Assembly: GCF_019802345.1 (NCBI RefSeq)
Contig: NZ_JAINDZ010000022.1
Span: forward strand, 16,945-80,944
DNA: 64,000 nucleotides
From: Methylosinus sp. Sm6
GTDB taxonomy: Bacteria; Pseudomonadota; Alphaproteobacteria; Rhizobiales; Beijerinckiaceae
Direction: 5' to 3'
Below the pieces are notes generated by a model, which ran no database searches, had not been told where the DNA came from, and saw only the letters and a list, made by a program, of their open reading frames with translations. Below, piece by piece: positions 18,945 through 26,963 of this stretch (its first letter is position 1; the number at the start of each line of letters is the position of its first letter). The translations under genes and the position numbers were made by a program.

Positions 18945-19680
18945 GGACAAAGCGCGCCGCGACCCCCACCCCTTGTATTCCAACGCCGAACAGGTCTTTG
19001 AACTCTGTCCACGCGGATCTGATCGCAGATTCTCCGACCACGACGATGTCTCCGGCGACGAGAACCGGATCTTCCCGTTCGCCCGAGCGAATGGCCGAAA
19101 GATCATATCGATTGGCGACACGCGCATTGTCGACAGTCCGAAAGACCGCGACGTCTCGATCGGCGGACCTCGTCAGTCCTTTGGCCTGGGCGATCGCCTG
19201 CAGCAGCGTCATCCGGCCCGTTATCGGGTAGACGCCCGGCGACGTCACGGAGCCTTCGACCGTAAATCGCTGGCTCAGGTAATCCTTCACCGAAACATGG
19301 ACGTCTGGGGAATGAAGATAGTTCGAGCCGAGCCGAGCGGCGATCGCAGTCTCCAGCTCCTTGACGCTTTTTCCCTTCGCCTGCAATTCTCCGATCAACG
19401 GCATCGAGACATGGCCGGTGCTCGACACCTGTCGCGTCCCGTCGAGCTCCTTCACCTGAAAGACCGTAATTTCGAGAACATCGAGCGGTTGTATCTTGTA
19501 GTCGGCATCCGACGGGTTCGACAAGGGAATCTTCGATTGCGCCGCCGGAGCGTAGGCGCGATCGCGAGCAAAAGACCCTGTCTCATCATTGAAGGAGCCG
19601 ACGCTTTCACTGCAACCGCCGAGCGCCAGCACTATGCAGGACGTCGCCAGCACATGCCGGCGCCTCGCTCCCTTGGCCAT
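18940..19680 (-). CDS. wza: polysaccharide export outer-membrane lipoprotein (Wza/GumB type)
   Basis: 246 aa from ATG 19680, selected because it gives a lipoprotein signal ending LALGGC (Cys23). DYKIQPLDVLEITVFQVKEL starts the Poly_export domain; SYSTGHVSMPLIGELQAKG-like text and two SLBB-type stretches follow (FTVEGSVTSPGVYPITGRMT, VFRTVDNARVANRYDLSAI). At 246 aa it is shorter than E. coli Wza (about 380), like the GumB/ExoF-type proteins of alphaproteobacteria, so it may not itself form the outer-membrane helical barrel. First gene of the export block. Confidence 0.93.
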   Translation of the reverse strand: MAKGARRRHVLATSCIVLALGGCSESVGSFNDETGSFARDRAYAPAAQSKIPLSNPSDADYKIQPLDVLEITVFQVKELDGTRQVSSTGHVSMPLIGELQAKGKSVKELETAIAARLGSNYLHSPDVHVSVKDYLSQRFTVEGSVTSPGVYPITGRMTLLQAIAQAKGLTRSADRDVAVFRTVDNARVANRYDLSAIRSGEREDPVLVAGDIVVVGESAIRSAWTEFKDLFGVGIQGVGVAARFVP

Positions 19681-20572
19681 CGTGACCGAGCCTCGCCTGT
19701 CGATATTCAAGACCTCGGCCCTCCCGCGAATGTCTCGACGCATCGCGGCTCGACATTTGTCGATCTTCCGCAACGCGCGCCGTTCGATCTGCAATGGCGC
19801 CGCAATTTGTGACGCCGACGTCAGCAACCAAGTCTCATCGGAATTGCGAACGACCGCCAAGGGGCGCGTCGCCTCGCGTCGCTCAGAGTCACGATCTTTC
19901 CGAACCGGATGGATACGCGCCCGGAGACGACGAGCGTCACGCATGTTCCCGCCTCGTCGATGGCTCCTCGAGAGTCGCGCTGCGACTGCGAATAAGCGCC
20001 TCGAGAACAGGAAAACGACGATGTCGACGTTCGTCCCATGCTACCGCACTTCGGGTGAAGCCGCTCACCCGAAGCCCAATCCCTGTCTTCGAGGCGCGGC
20101 CGGCGTCGTTTACGCCTTCGCCGCGTCGTCGAGTGATGTCACGCGATGCTCTCGATCGGCCGATCGCTCAGAATGCGTTGCATCTCTGGCTGCTCGTCGG
20201 CGAGACATGTTGCGCGATAGATTCCGGCCTGCGGCAGCTCGCGCCCTGCCCGTCGAACAGCGGCCACGTCCACACGATCGCATCGGGAGAGCGCGCGCGA
20301 CTTTGGCCATGCGCGACGTCGGCTTTCGCGATCAGAGAAAAATCGACGAGCAGCAAATGTGGTTGTCGCATCTACCACAGCCTCGAATCGCAGGAATTGC
20401 TGGTTCGCAAAGCGGAACGACGACAAATCTCGAAACGCATTTTTGGGCGCCAGCCCGCGCCCTAGATACGGTACATTCGATTGACAGGCTCGCTAGGAAA
20501 GTTACCTATGTCTTGCGGCGACGTCACATTGATCGGGCTCCGACCGCAAGGAGCCGATCCGTGGTCGTCTCA

Positions 20573-20752
20573 GGCGTCCGTCATCGCGATTGGCCTGACC
20601 TTCTGGCTCGACTGGGCAAGAGTTTGGACATCGAGGCGTTGGCTGTGGAAAAGCGAGCGCTCGTTCGCCGTCGCGGCGTTCCCGACACGAAGGCGCGGCT
20701 TCGTTCGGCTTTGACGCGGGGACCAGGCGGCATGTCGCTGCAGCAGACCGGC
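20573..20752 (+). pseudogene. transposase N-terminal remnant (IS4-like)
   Basis: About 60 codons reading RDWPDLLARLGKSLDIEALA...VRRRGVPDTKARLRSALTRGPGGMSLQQT. The pattern of an early acidic helix, RRRGV, a run of LRxAL and GPGGMSL resembles the N-terminus of IS4-type transposases found in Rhizobiales (which then continue into a DDE domain). No DDE domain or terminal inverted repeats follow, so it is a fragment. Family assignment is from memory of the motif, not from a search. Confidence 0.45.
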
Positions 20753-20811
20753 CGCCTATGGCCGCGCGGTGTTCGCCGGAATGAAATGGGCGTTCTGATT
20801 GCGCCTTATCG

Positions 20812-20842
20812 GATCGTCGAGAGCGTTTTGCCCTCGACGATC
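20812..20842. terminator. inverted repeat, possible terminator
   Basis: Perfect ten-base arms GATCGTCGAG and CTCGACGATC separated by 11 bases (AGCGTTTTGCC), 12 bp 3' of the minus-strand DUF5132-like gene. No U-run follows, so intrinsic termination is uncertain. Confidence 0.45.
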
Positions 20843-20853
20843 ATTGTCGCGCG

Positions 20854-21165
20854 TCAGGCGGGAGTGGGCTCTTGCTCCAGCCGCGCAGGACGCTCGCGCC
20901 TGCGCGAGGCCTCGTGCTCTTGCTCGCCGTGCGGACTCTCCTGCTCGCGCTCGGCGCGCGCCTCCGCGATCAGATCGCCGGCGGCTTCGGTCACATTGGC
21001 GAGCGTCGTCTCATAGAAGGCGATCCCGGCCTTGATCGCGCCCTTGGCGACCGGACGCAGCGCCCGCCGCACGCCGGGAAACAGAGCCGGAACCACAATC
21101 AGGGCTCCGATGCCGATCGCCACCGGACCCAAGGCCTCCTCGAAGACATCCTCCAACAGCGCCAT
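20854..21165 (-). CDS. DUF5132-like small membrane-associated protein
   Basis: 103 aa from ATG 21165 (MALLEDVFEEALGPVAIGIG); a 14-codon longer frame exists. One hydrophobic segment (IGIGALIVVPALFP), then RPVAKGAIKAGIAFYETTLANVTEAAGDLIAEARAE, the signature of DUF5132, and a charged Glu/Arg-rich tail. Proteins of this family are usually next to HMA-like proteins and P1B-type ATPases. Here two HMA-like genes are nearby but no ATPase. Function unknown. Confidence 0.78.
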   Translation of the reverse strand: MALLEDVFEEALGPVAIGIGALIVVPALFPGVRRALRPVAKGAIKAGIAFYETTLANVTEAAGDLIAEARAEREQESPHGEQEHEASRRRERPARLEQEPTPA

Positions 21166-21264
21166 GCTGTCCTCCTTCCGAGTGTCATCGAATCGCCATC
21201 TATCCACTCTCGGCGGGCGTTCAAGGCCGTGCGGCGGCGCGTCGGCGCGGACTCGGCCGCGTGC

Positions 21265-21780
21265 TCACGCGCCGGCTTCGCCGGCGAGACGGTCGCGCGC
21301 CCGGCTGCGTTCGAGCAGCAGCCGGCGCTTCACGATCTTGCCGCCGACATAGAGAAGCAGCAGCATGCCCGCCGAGGCGGGATTCCCGCGCGCGAGCTTC
21401 ACGACGAGGATGATGCCGAGGACCAGCGCGGCTGAGGCGCTCTTCGTATCGATCCGGCCGCCGCTCCATTGGCGCAGCCGGGCGTCCGCCGCGAGCGGCG
21501 AGGGCGCCGTCTCGCGAGGCGCGACGAGCCGCTGCGGCTCACCCATGATCGTCACAATGTCCTCGCGCCTCAGCAGATCGAGCACGAGGCCAGAGTCGCG
21601 CGAATGAATCACGACGCTCGCCGTAGCGGGATTCACATCCACGCGCGTCACCGGCGAATAGTCGCGCAGACGCTCGCGCAGCGCCTCGAAAAAGGCCCGG
21701 TCGCGCAGCCTCTCCTTCACGGCGAGGCGCAGCCTCTTCGGCGTCTGGTGAGCGATGCGGCATTCCGTGATCGCGGCCAT
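21265..21780 (-). CDS. HMA-like domain protein with C-terminal membrane segment
   Basis: 171 aa from ATG 21780. Residues about 8-80 (CRIAHQTPKRLRLAVKERL...VTRVDVNPATASVVIHS) follow the ferredoxin-like HMA_2 pattern with an HxxPKRLRL start but no CxxC, so classic Cu/Zn binding is not expected. Two hydrophobic stretches (SASAALVLGIILVVKLA and SAGMLLLLYVGGKIV) near residues 120-155 suggest a membrane hairpin. Upstream of the DUF5132-like gene by 99 bp, same strand. Confidence 0.75.
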   Translation of the reverse strand: MAAITECRIAHQTPKRLRLAVKERLRDRAFFEALRERLRDYSPVTRVDVNPATASVVIHSRDSGLVLDLLRREDIVTIMGEPQRLVAPRETAPSPLAADARLRQWSGGRIDTKSASAALVLGIILVVKLARGNPASAGMLLLLYVGGKIVKRRLLLERSRARDRLAGEAGA

Positions 21781-21887
21781 TGCGCGGAGCCTCCCGACGA
21801 GAGCGAACGGACACATCGAGGATAATGTCACGTCTTCCGCCTTCAAGAGCGACGAAGGGCCGCGCTTCTCGAGGAAAAGCGCCCGGA

Positions 21888-22328
21888 TCAGAGGTCTGGG
21901 ACGAGCTCTGGCGGAAGGTGGCGCGCCAAATCCATGGCGTCATGAAGGATGCGAAGGATCTCGATCACATGACCCGGCGCGGCGCGATATATGACGAGAT
22001 GACGTCCGCGACGCCCTCTGCGTGCGACGTGAAGCGTTCCCAGCTTCGGCAGAATTTCATCGCGCGCGATGCTCCCGAGGACGTCAGGACCGGCTTCCAG
22101 CGTCGCGAGAGCTCCACGAAGCGTCTGACGATAGAGGCCAACTTGCCGCTCGCCGAATTTGTCCTTCGTGCTTTGCAATATGTGGATGAAATCCTTCTCG
22201 GCCTCTTCGCCGAGACGAATGCGCCATGCGGCGTCAATTCGACCCCGAGCCGGAAACGACGCGATCGGCCAGCTCGTCCAGATGCGCGACGAGCGCCGCC
22301 ACGTCGGCGAATTCCGTGAACGCTCCAC
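21888..22328 (-). CDS. parE: ParE/RelE-type toxin
   Basis: Conserved sequence begins near residue 36 (position about 22223): WRIRLGEEAEKDFIHILQST, FGERQVGLYRQTL, then RHLVIYRAAPGHVIEILRILHDAMD, the typical ParE fold. The real start is unclear: the only ATG in frame is at 22328, inside the antitoxin gene, and no ATG, GTG or TTG lies between there and the conserved part; a rare ATT at 22238 next to the antitoxin stop is possible. ParE toxins poison gyrase; RelE relatives cut mRNA. Minus strand, following the antitoxin. Confidence 0.82.
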   Translation of the reverse strand: MERSRNSPTWRRSSRIWTSWPIASFPARGRIDAAWRIRLGEEAEKDFIHILQSTKDKFGERQVGLYRQTLRGALATLEAGPDVLGSIARDEILPKLGTLHVARRGRRGRHLVIYRAAPGHVIEILRILHDAMDLARHLPPELVPDL

Positions 22329-22509
22329 GATCGAATGCGGCAGCGCCGGTTCGGGCGGCGGTGCGTAGCGCCTCGAGCTTCGCAGCCTCCAGGGACTCCC
22401 GCCGCTCGATCATGCGCAAGCCTTCACGCAGAACCTCGCCGGCGTTCTGATAGCGGCCGCTCCGCACCAGAGCATCGATCCTGTCAAAACGACGTTGCGT
22501 GCTCGGCAT
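22234..22509 (-). CDS. parD: ParD-type antitoxin with altered N-terminus
   Basis: 91 aa from ATG 22509. IDALVRSGRYQNAGEVLREGLRMIERRE is a clear ParD dimerisation/helix region, and the C-terminal part (about 55-91) should wrap the toxin. The first residues MPSTQRRFDR do not match the usual DNA-binding beta strand. Read one frame over, the same bases give NVVLT, the normal ParD strand, so the N-terminal end seems to have lost several codons out of frame. Antitoxin binding may persist while operator binding is impaired. Confidence 0.82.
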   Translation of the reverse strand: MPSTQRRFDRIDALVRSGRYQNAGEVLREGLRMIERRESLEAAKLEALRTAARTGAAAFDRGAFTEFADVAALVAHLDELADRVVSGSGSN

Positions 22510-22607
22510 CGAACGGCTCCTCGACTGGCATGATATGCCAATGGCGATTTCTATCCACTTCGGAGGAGCCGAGGGAATGGAAGCCGGGCTCGAAAAGCAA
22601 AAAAAAA

Positions 22608-22994
22608 TCAGGCGATCATTCGGACAAGCGCGCCGGCCGAACGGCCGAGCACATGCTTGACCACCTCGCCGGCGACAGCCTCTGCGATCGCCCCTGTCGC
22701 AACCGACGCCATGGAGTTGGTCGCGAAGCTGCGGGACGGAGGGGCGGCGGCGCTCTGCGGCTCGGCGTCGAGATAGCCGAGGCGGCGTAGCGTCGACCAC
22801 AGCGCCTCGGTCTCGAAGGACGCGCGGTCGTAGAAAATGGTCACGCTGCCCGAATGGCTGCTGATCGACGCGGATCTGACGCCCGCGATCGCGAGCAATT
22901 CCGAATGAAGTGGCACGATGGCGCGCGCGTGCCCTTTGAGGCGCGCGAGGCGGACGCGCAGCCGGCCCGGAACGTGATGGAGATGCAGCACCAT
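22608..22994 (-). CDS. HMA-like domain protein
   Basis: 128 aa. HHVPGRLRVRLARLKG and ITIFYD-like VTIFYDRASFETEALWSTLRRLGYL give the HMA_2 fold with HxxPGRLRVR and no CxxC. The tail SMASVATGAIAEAVAGEVVKHVLGRSAGALVRMI is a weakly hydrophobic amphipathic helix of the kind seen in C-terminal anchors. Same strand as, and probably functionally linked to, the 21265-21780 protein; a ParDE pair sits between them. Confidence 0.75.
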   Translation of the reverse strand: MVLHLHHVPGRLRVRLARLKGHARAIVPLHSELLAIAGVRSASISSHSGSVTIFYDRASFETEALWSTLRRLGYLDAEPQSAAAPPSRSFATNSMASVATGAIAEAVAGEVVKHVLGRSAGALVRMIA

Positions 22995-23046
22995 GGAATC
23001 GAGGCCTAGCCGGCTTCCGTTGCAGAAGTGTGACGGCCTCGAGACT

Positions 23047-24294
23047 TCAAAATCTTTCCACCCTGTAGGGCGTCGGATCGGTGAAGGGCTCCTCGCCGGT
23101 CATCATTTCGGCGAGCAGCCTTCCGCTGACCGGACCCAAGGTGAAGCCATGATGCTGATGGCCGAAGTCGAACCACAGCCCCTCGTGGCGCGGGGCCTTG
23201 CCGATCACCGGCAGCATGTCCGGGAAGCAGGGGCGGCAGCCCATCCAGGGCTTGGGGTCGAGCCGCTCGGCGAGCGGAAACAGCGTGCGCGCCAGCGCCT
23301 CGTCGCGGTCCACCTGCACGGGGGTCGGCGGCGCGTCGCGGCGGGCGAATTCCGCTCCCGTCGTCAGCCGCACGCCGCGCGTCATCGGCGCCAGCACATA
23401 GCCATTGTCGGCGTCGAGCACGGGATGCGAGAGGCGCGCGCCCTCGGCGACGCCGTAATGCATGTGATAGCCGCGCTTGACGGCGAAGGGCAGATCATAG
23501 CCGAGCGGACGGAAGATCTGGTCCGACCAGGGGCCGAGGGCGACGACGAGGTCGCGCGCGATCAGCGCGCCCTCATGCGTCGGCACGCTCCAGCGGCCGT
23601 CGCGCGTCTGCTGCAGCCCACGCACATCGCCGGCGAGGAAGCGGCCGCCGCGCCGCTGGAACAGATCCGCATAGGATTGCGCCACCGCGCTCGGATCGGC
23701 CACCGAGGCGGTGTCGAGGAAATGCACCGCGCCTTTCACCGGCGAGAGCGAGGGCTCCAGCGCAGCGAGGGCCGCCGTGTCGAGCGTTTCGATCCGCAGC
23801 GAGAAGCTGCGCAGCGTCTCGGCGTCGGCGATGCCTTTGGCGAGCGTCTTGTCGCTGCGATAGAGCTTGATCCAGCCGATGCGCCGCACGATATCGCCGG
23901 CGCCCGAGAGCTGGATCAGCGCGTCATGCTCCTCGAGGCAGCGCTCGACCAGCGGCAGCGCGTCGTGCGCATGGCGCTCGGCCCGTCCCGGCGCGCTCTC
24001 GCGGAAATAGCGCCACAGCCAGGGCGCGATGCCGGGCAAAGCGGCGAAATGATAATGCGCCTGCGGCGACAGATTGAGCGCATAGCGAAAGAGATCGCCG
24101 AGATCGCGCGGAAACAGATATGGGAAGATGGAGGCGCGCTCGATCAGCCCCGCATTGCCGAAGCTGGTCTCGAGCCCTGCGGCGCCGTGGCGGTCGACGA
24201 GCGCCGTGTCGCGGCCGCGCGCCTGCAGATGCAGGGCGGCCGACACTCCGACCATTCCGGCTCCGAGCACGGCGACATCGGCGGTCTGCTGCAT
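23047..24294 (-). CDS. FAD-dependent oxidoreductase, DadA-like (D-amino-acid dehydrogenase family)
   Basis: 415 aa from ATG 24294 (MQQTADVAVLGAGMVGVSAA, the GxGxxG FAD-binding start); a TTG 12 bases upstream is less likely. DAO-family features: SFGNAGLIERASIFPYLFPR, VVALGPWSDQIFRPLGYDLP and WMGCRPCFPDMLPVIG, ending GHQHHGFTLGPVSGRLLAEM. Expected to oxidise a D-amino acid or related amine to the keto acid at the membrane. Substrate unknown; no dadX or transporter beside it. Confidence 0.88.
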   Translation of the reverse strand: MQQTADVAVLGAGMVGVSAALHLQARGRDTALVDRHGAAGLETSFGNAGLIERASIFPYLFPRDLGDLFRYALNLSPQAHYHFAALPGIAPWLWRYFRESAPGRAERHAHDALPLVERCLEEHDALIQLSGAGDIVRRIGWIKLYRSDKTLAKGIADAETLRSFSLRIETLDTAALAALEPSLSPVKGAVHFLDTASVADPSAVAQSYADLFQRRGGRFLAGDVRGLQQTRDGRWSVPTHEGALIARDLVVALGPWSDQIFRPLGYDLPFAVKRGYHMHYGVAEGARLSHPVLDADNGYVLAPMTRGVRLTTGAEFARRDAPPTPVQVDRDEALARTLFPLAERLDPKPWMGCRPCFPDMLPVIGKAPRHEGLWFDFGHQHHGFTLGPVSGRLLAEMMTGEEPFTDPTPYRVERF

Positions 24295-24447
24295 GAGACT
24301 CTCCAAACAAGCGGAATCGTCATGAATATGGCCGCGAGAGGCGGGAAACGCCAGCGCGGGCGCAGGTTCATGCGGAGCAATATTCCGGCCAGACGGAGAT
24401 CATCCGGCGCGCCAATCCTTCGGGCGGAAACAGGCCTCGGCGCCTCC

Positions 24448-26142
24448 TCAACGACGATTCCGTTTGAGTTCCAGATAATACGATACCGGCGCGGTCAGCC
24501 TGTGAACCAGTCGCGGATCGGTGTCGGCGAGGCCCGGCAGCCGGCCCGTGTCGAGACGCCGAGCGATCTCGTCGTCTTCGATCAAGCCGATCAGCCCGCC
24601 TTTCAGTATGGAGCGCAGCTCCTCGTCCTGATGAACGCGCTTTTGCCGCGCTGTCGGCGCCGGAAGCTTCAGCTCCTCGGGTTCTGATCGCACGGCAAGC
24701 GGCATCGTCATTTTTTCGAGCGCCCCCGCATAGGCGGCGCCGGAGGCGACGGACGGATGCCACGCCCCTCCGGTTATCGGGAAGAACGCTAGAGGCGGAT
24801 AGAGCGCCAACATCAAGTCGAATGCGACCTTTCCTCGCGCTCGCAGCTCGCCGGGCAGCACGTAGGACGCAGCGAGCGCCAGGAACGAGTTCGCCGGATT
24901 CGCTTGAGCGAATAGGCGCCTTCTCGCGCGGGTCGCAAGGCCGGCATGAAAACGGTTTCGAGAATAAATATAGAGAAGATCGACGGCCAGCAGCGGGTCC
25001 TCCACTGCGAAGCTCGAGGCAAAATTTGTAGCCTGCTCGACACGCGCTCTCGCATAGTTGGAAGACCACAGGGACCAATATTTATACTTCCGCGTGAAGG
25101 CGTCGACAGCGCCGGGCAGGCTGTTCTTGATCTCCGGCCTCGAGCCGACGATCATAGGCGCAAAGAACCCCCGAAAGGTCTCTCCGCTTGCTCCGCCGAT
25201 GACCAATCTGTCCGGCAACGGAGAGTCGCAATAGTAGCTGACATCGTCCATCTGGCGAACGAGGCCGTTCTTGGCCTTCGCGAGCTGCACGGCCTCCGAA
25301 GCAGAGACTTCGTACGTATAAGGCGAGCTCGCCCGTCGAATGCCGAATGTCGTCCGAAGCAGAGAGGCGATGATCTGATCCGGGTCTGTCAGCTTCCCTC
25401 GGCAATATCCCGCGAAGGAAAGATCCTTCACGCCGAGCAGGGCCGCGAGAACGACCCTGCTGTCGCGACCGCCGGTTATTTCCTGCACTTTATACTGATG
25501 CGGAGTTTCGCCGACCGCAATCGCGGCGGAGCGGATCTGCCCCACCGCGCCGGAGAGCAAGGCTTCGTAGGAATGCTTCCCCGCCCTCGCGTCGGCGATG
25601 AAGCGCCAGAACGAGCGGTCCAGGAGCCGCAGCAGACCGTCGCGCTCGAGCTTCACATATTGATGCAAAGGGACGAGCTCGACTTCGGCGTAGCCGCTCG
25701 ATGGCGCGAGCGGCGATCCGATGCAGAACAGGTCCGCGAGCGCATTCGGGTCCGGGGTGAGGGCCAGGCCCAGCTGGCGGGCCGCGGCGTCGAGCGGCTC
25801 ATGTCCGTTCGCCACCAACACATAATCGGCGGTTTGGAGGACGAGCAGATAACACAGTCCGACAGGATCCGTCGCAAAAACCGCTTCGTTCTCGTCGATC
25901 AAGACGAAGCTGTATTCCCCCGTCGGCGCCTCTTCGCTGCCCACCGGAGCGACGCCGTCGATGAAACGCTCAGCCGCCTGCAGGCTGACGCCGTTCGCAT
26001 CTCCCTCGCAAAAGAACATCGGAAGCGATGCGAATGTCGGAACCCCGACGATCTCGGCCCGCCCGTCCCAGAACTTTTGCCCCCCCAATAAAGGAGCCCG
26101 GCCATTGCCATAGAAGACTGCAGCGTAATCGGCGACGCTCAT
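24448..26142 (-). CDS. asparagine-synthetase-like protein without N-terminal nucleophile
   Basis: 564 aa from ATG 26142, preferred because GGAAAGGA lies just upstream; a longer frame begins at 26190. The N-terminal half keeps traces of the Ntn fold (GEYSFVLIDENEAVFATDPVGLCYLL) but starts MSVADYA, so there is no Cys2 and glutamine cannot be the ammonia source. The synthetase half has the PP-loop as VQEITGGRDSRVVLAALLG (GGRDS in place of GGVDS). Such AsnB homologues make lactams, lasso-peptide rings or unusual amides. No precursor peptide or partner enzyme was found next to it. Orphan gene, function unknown. Confidence 0.82.
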   Translation of the reverse strand: MSVADYAAVFYGNGRAPLLGGQKFWDGRAEIVGVPTFASLPMFFCEGDANGVSLQAAERFIDGVAPVGSEEAPTGEYSFVLIDENEAVFATDPVGLCYLLVLQTADYVLVANGHEPLDAAARQLGLALTPDPNALADLFCIGSPLAPSSGYAEVELVPLHQYVKLERDGLLRLLDRSFWRFIADARAGKHSYEALLSGAVGQIRSAAIAVGETPHQYKVQEITGGRDSRVVLAALLGVKDLSFAGYCRGKLTDPDQIIASLLRTTFGIRRASSPYTYEVSASEAVQLAKAKNGLVRQMDDVSYYCDSPLPDRLVIGGASGETFRGFFAPMIVGSRPEIKNSLPGAVDAFTRKYKYWSLWSSNYARARVEQATNFASSFAVEDPLLAVDLLYIYSRNRFHAGLATRARRRLFAQANPANSFLALAASYVLPGELRARGKVAFDLMLALYPPLAFFPITGGAWHPSVASGAAYAGALEKMTMPLAVRSEPEELKLPAPTARQKRVHQDEELRSILKGGLIGLIEDDEIARRLDTGRLPGLADTDPRLVHRLTAPVSYYLELKRNRR

Positions 26143-26341
26143 GAAATCCTTTCCGACAATGGAACGCTGCGCAACCAGTTCATGCGCCACGCCTTCGGTC
26201 TCGCTACATCATCCGCCGCTTCATCACAAGGCGCCAAAATCCGGATCGGCGTCCGATCCAAATGGATCGGATGCTGATCTAGGCATATTCGACGAGCCGA
26301 ACTATACGGACGTCACGCCCCCGACCGACCACGGAGCCCCG

Positions 26342-26827
26342 ATGCTCGACGCTCTTCGCGCCTTTCTCGACGAAATTTCCGGCGCGCCGTCCCGGCCGCG
26401 GCCGTTCGAAGCCTCCGACCATCGGCTCGCCGCCGCGGCGCTGCTGGTGCATCTCGCCGCGATCGACGGCGTCTATGACGTCGGCGAGAAGCAATTGCTG
26501 CATCGCCTCGTCGAGACGCGCTTCGGTCTCGATCCGGCCGCGGCCGGCGCTCTGATCGCCGCCGCCGCCGAGAGCGAGCGCGACGCCGTCGATCTCTACC
26601 GCTTCACCAGCGTGCTGAAGCGCACGCTGGACGAGGAGGGCCGCCGCGCCGTCATCGCAATGTTGTGGGAAATGGCCTATGCCGACGGCACGATCCATGA
26701 ATTCGAGGAAAATGTGATCTGGCGCGTCGCCGAATTGCTCGGCGTCTCGACGCGCGACCGGGTGGAGCTGCGGCAGGCGGCCAAGGACGCCGGAAAGCCG
26801 ATCACGCCCGGGCCTTGGGGAGGCTAG
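26342..26827 (+). CDS. TerB-family protein
   Basis: 161 aa from ATG 26342 (MLDALRAFLDEISG). All-helical: HRLAAAALLVHLAAIDGVYDVGEKQLLHRLV, then MLWEMAYADGTIHEFEENVIWRVAELLGV, with two Asp-rich metal-binding loops (AAIDGVYD, AYADGTIHEFE) as in TerB/COG4103 proteins. Despite the tellurite-resistance name, these are general small helical proteins. Divergent from the 24448-26142 gene, 199 bp between the starts. Confidence 0.85.
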   Translation: MLDALRAFLDEISGAPSRPRPFEASDHRLAAAALLVHLAAIDGVYDVGEKQLLHRLVETRFGLDPAAAGALIAAAAESERDAVDLYRFTSVLKRTLDEEGRRAVIAMLWEMAYADGTIHEFEENVIWRVAELLGVSTRDRVELRQAAKDAGKPITPGPWGG

Positions 26828-26850
26828 CGGCTCGCGTCGACGAATTTGAA

Positions 26851-26908
26851 GCGAGCCTGGAGGCTCGCGGTCCCGGGCCGCGCTTGGACCGCGAGCCTTC
26901 AGGCTCGC
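26851..26908. repeat. two copies of the GCGAGCC hairpin repeat
   Basis: GCGAGCCTGGAGGCTCGC at 26851-26868 and GCGAGCCTTCAGGCTCGC at 26891-26908, 22 bp apart, just 3' of the TerB gene and before the SDR gene. The pair itself could fold into a larger structure (copy 2 is the reverse complement of copies elsewhere). May end TerB transcription. Confidence 0.75.
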
Positions 26909-26963
26909 TTTTCGGGCCGTCGGCTCATTTGACCAAAGACCATGATATCTCGGGGAGGATAGA

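Larger units (their letters stand above)
19681..20853. other. 1.17-kb region of apparent gene decay
   Basis: No intact gene is supported. Plus strand 20573-20752 encodes an isolated transposase N-terminus. Minus-strand fragments near 20371-20168 (MRQPHLLLVDFSLIAK...) and 20039-19821 (GTCVTLVVSGRVSIRFG...) hint at broken regulatory genes, but each is short, in different frames and interrupted. Upstream promoter elements for the export operon should lie close to 19680. Confidence 0.5.

Noticed and set aside
19589..21016. 475-codon plus-strand open frame
   Set aside because: Overlaps the start of the Wza-type gene and the DUF5132-like gene in antisense. Only about 60 codons resemble a protein (the transposase remnant).
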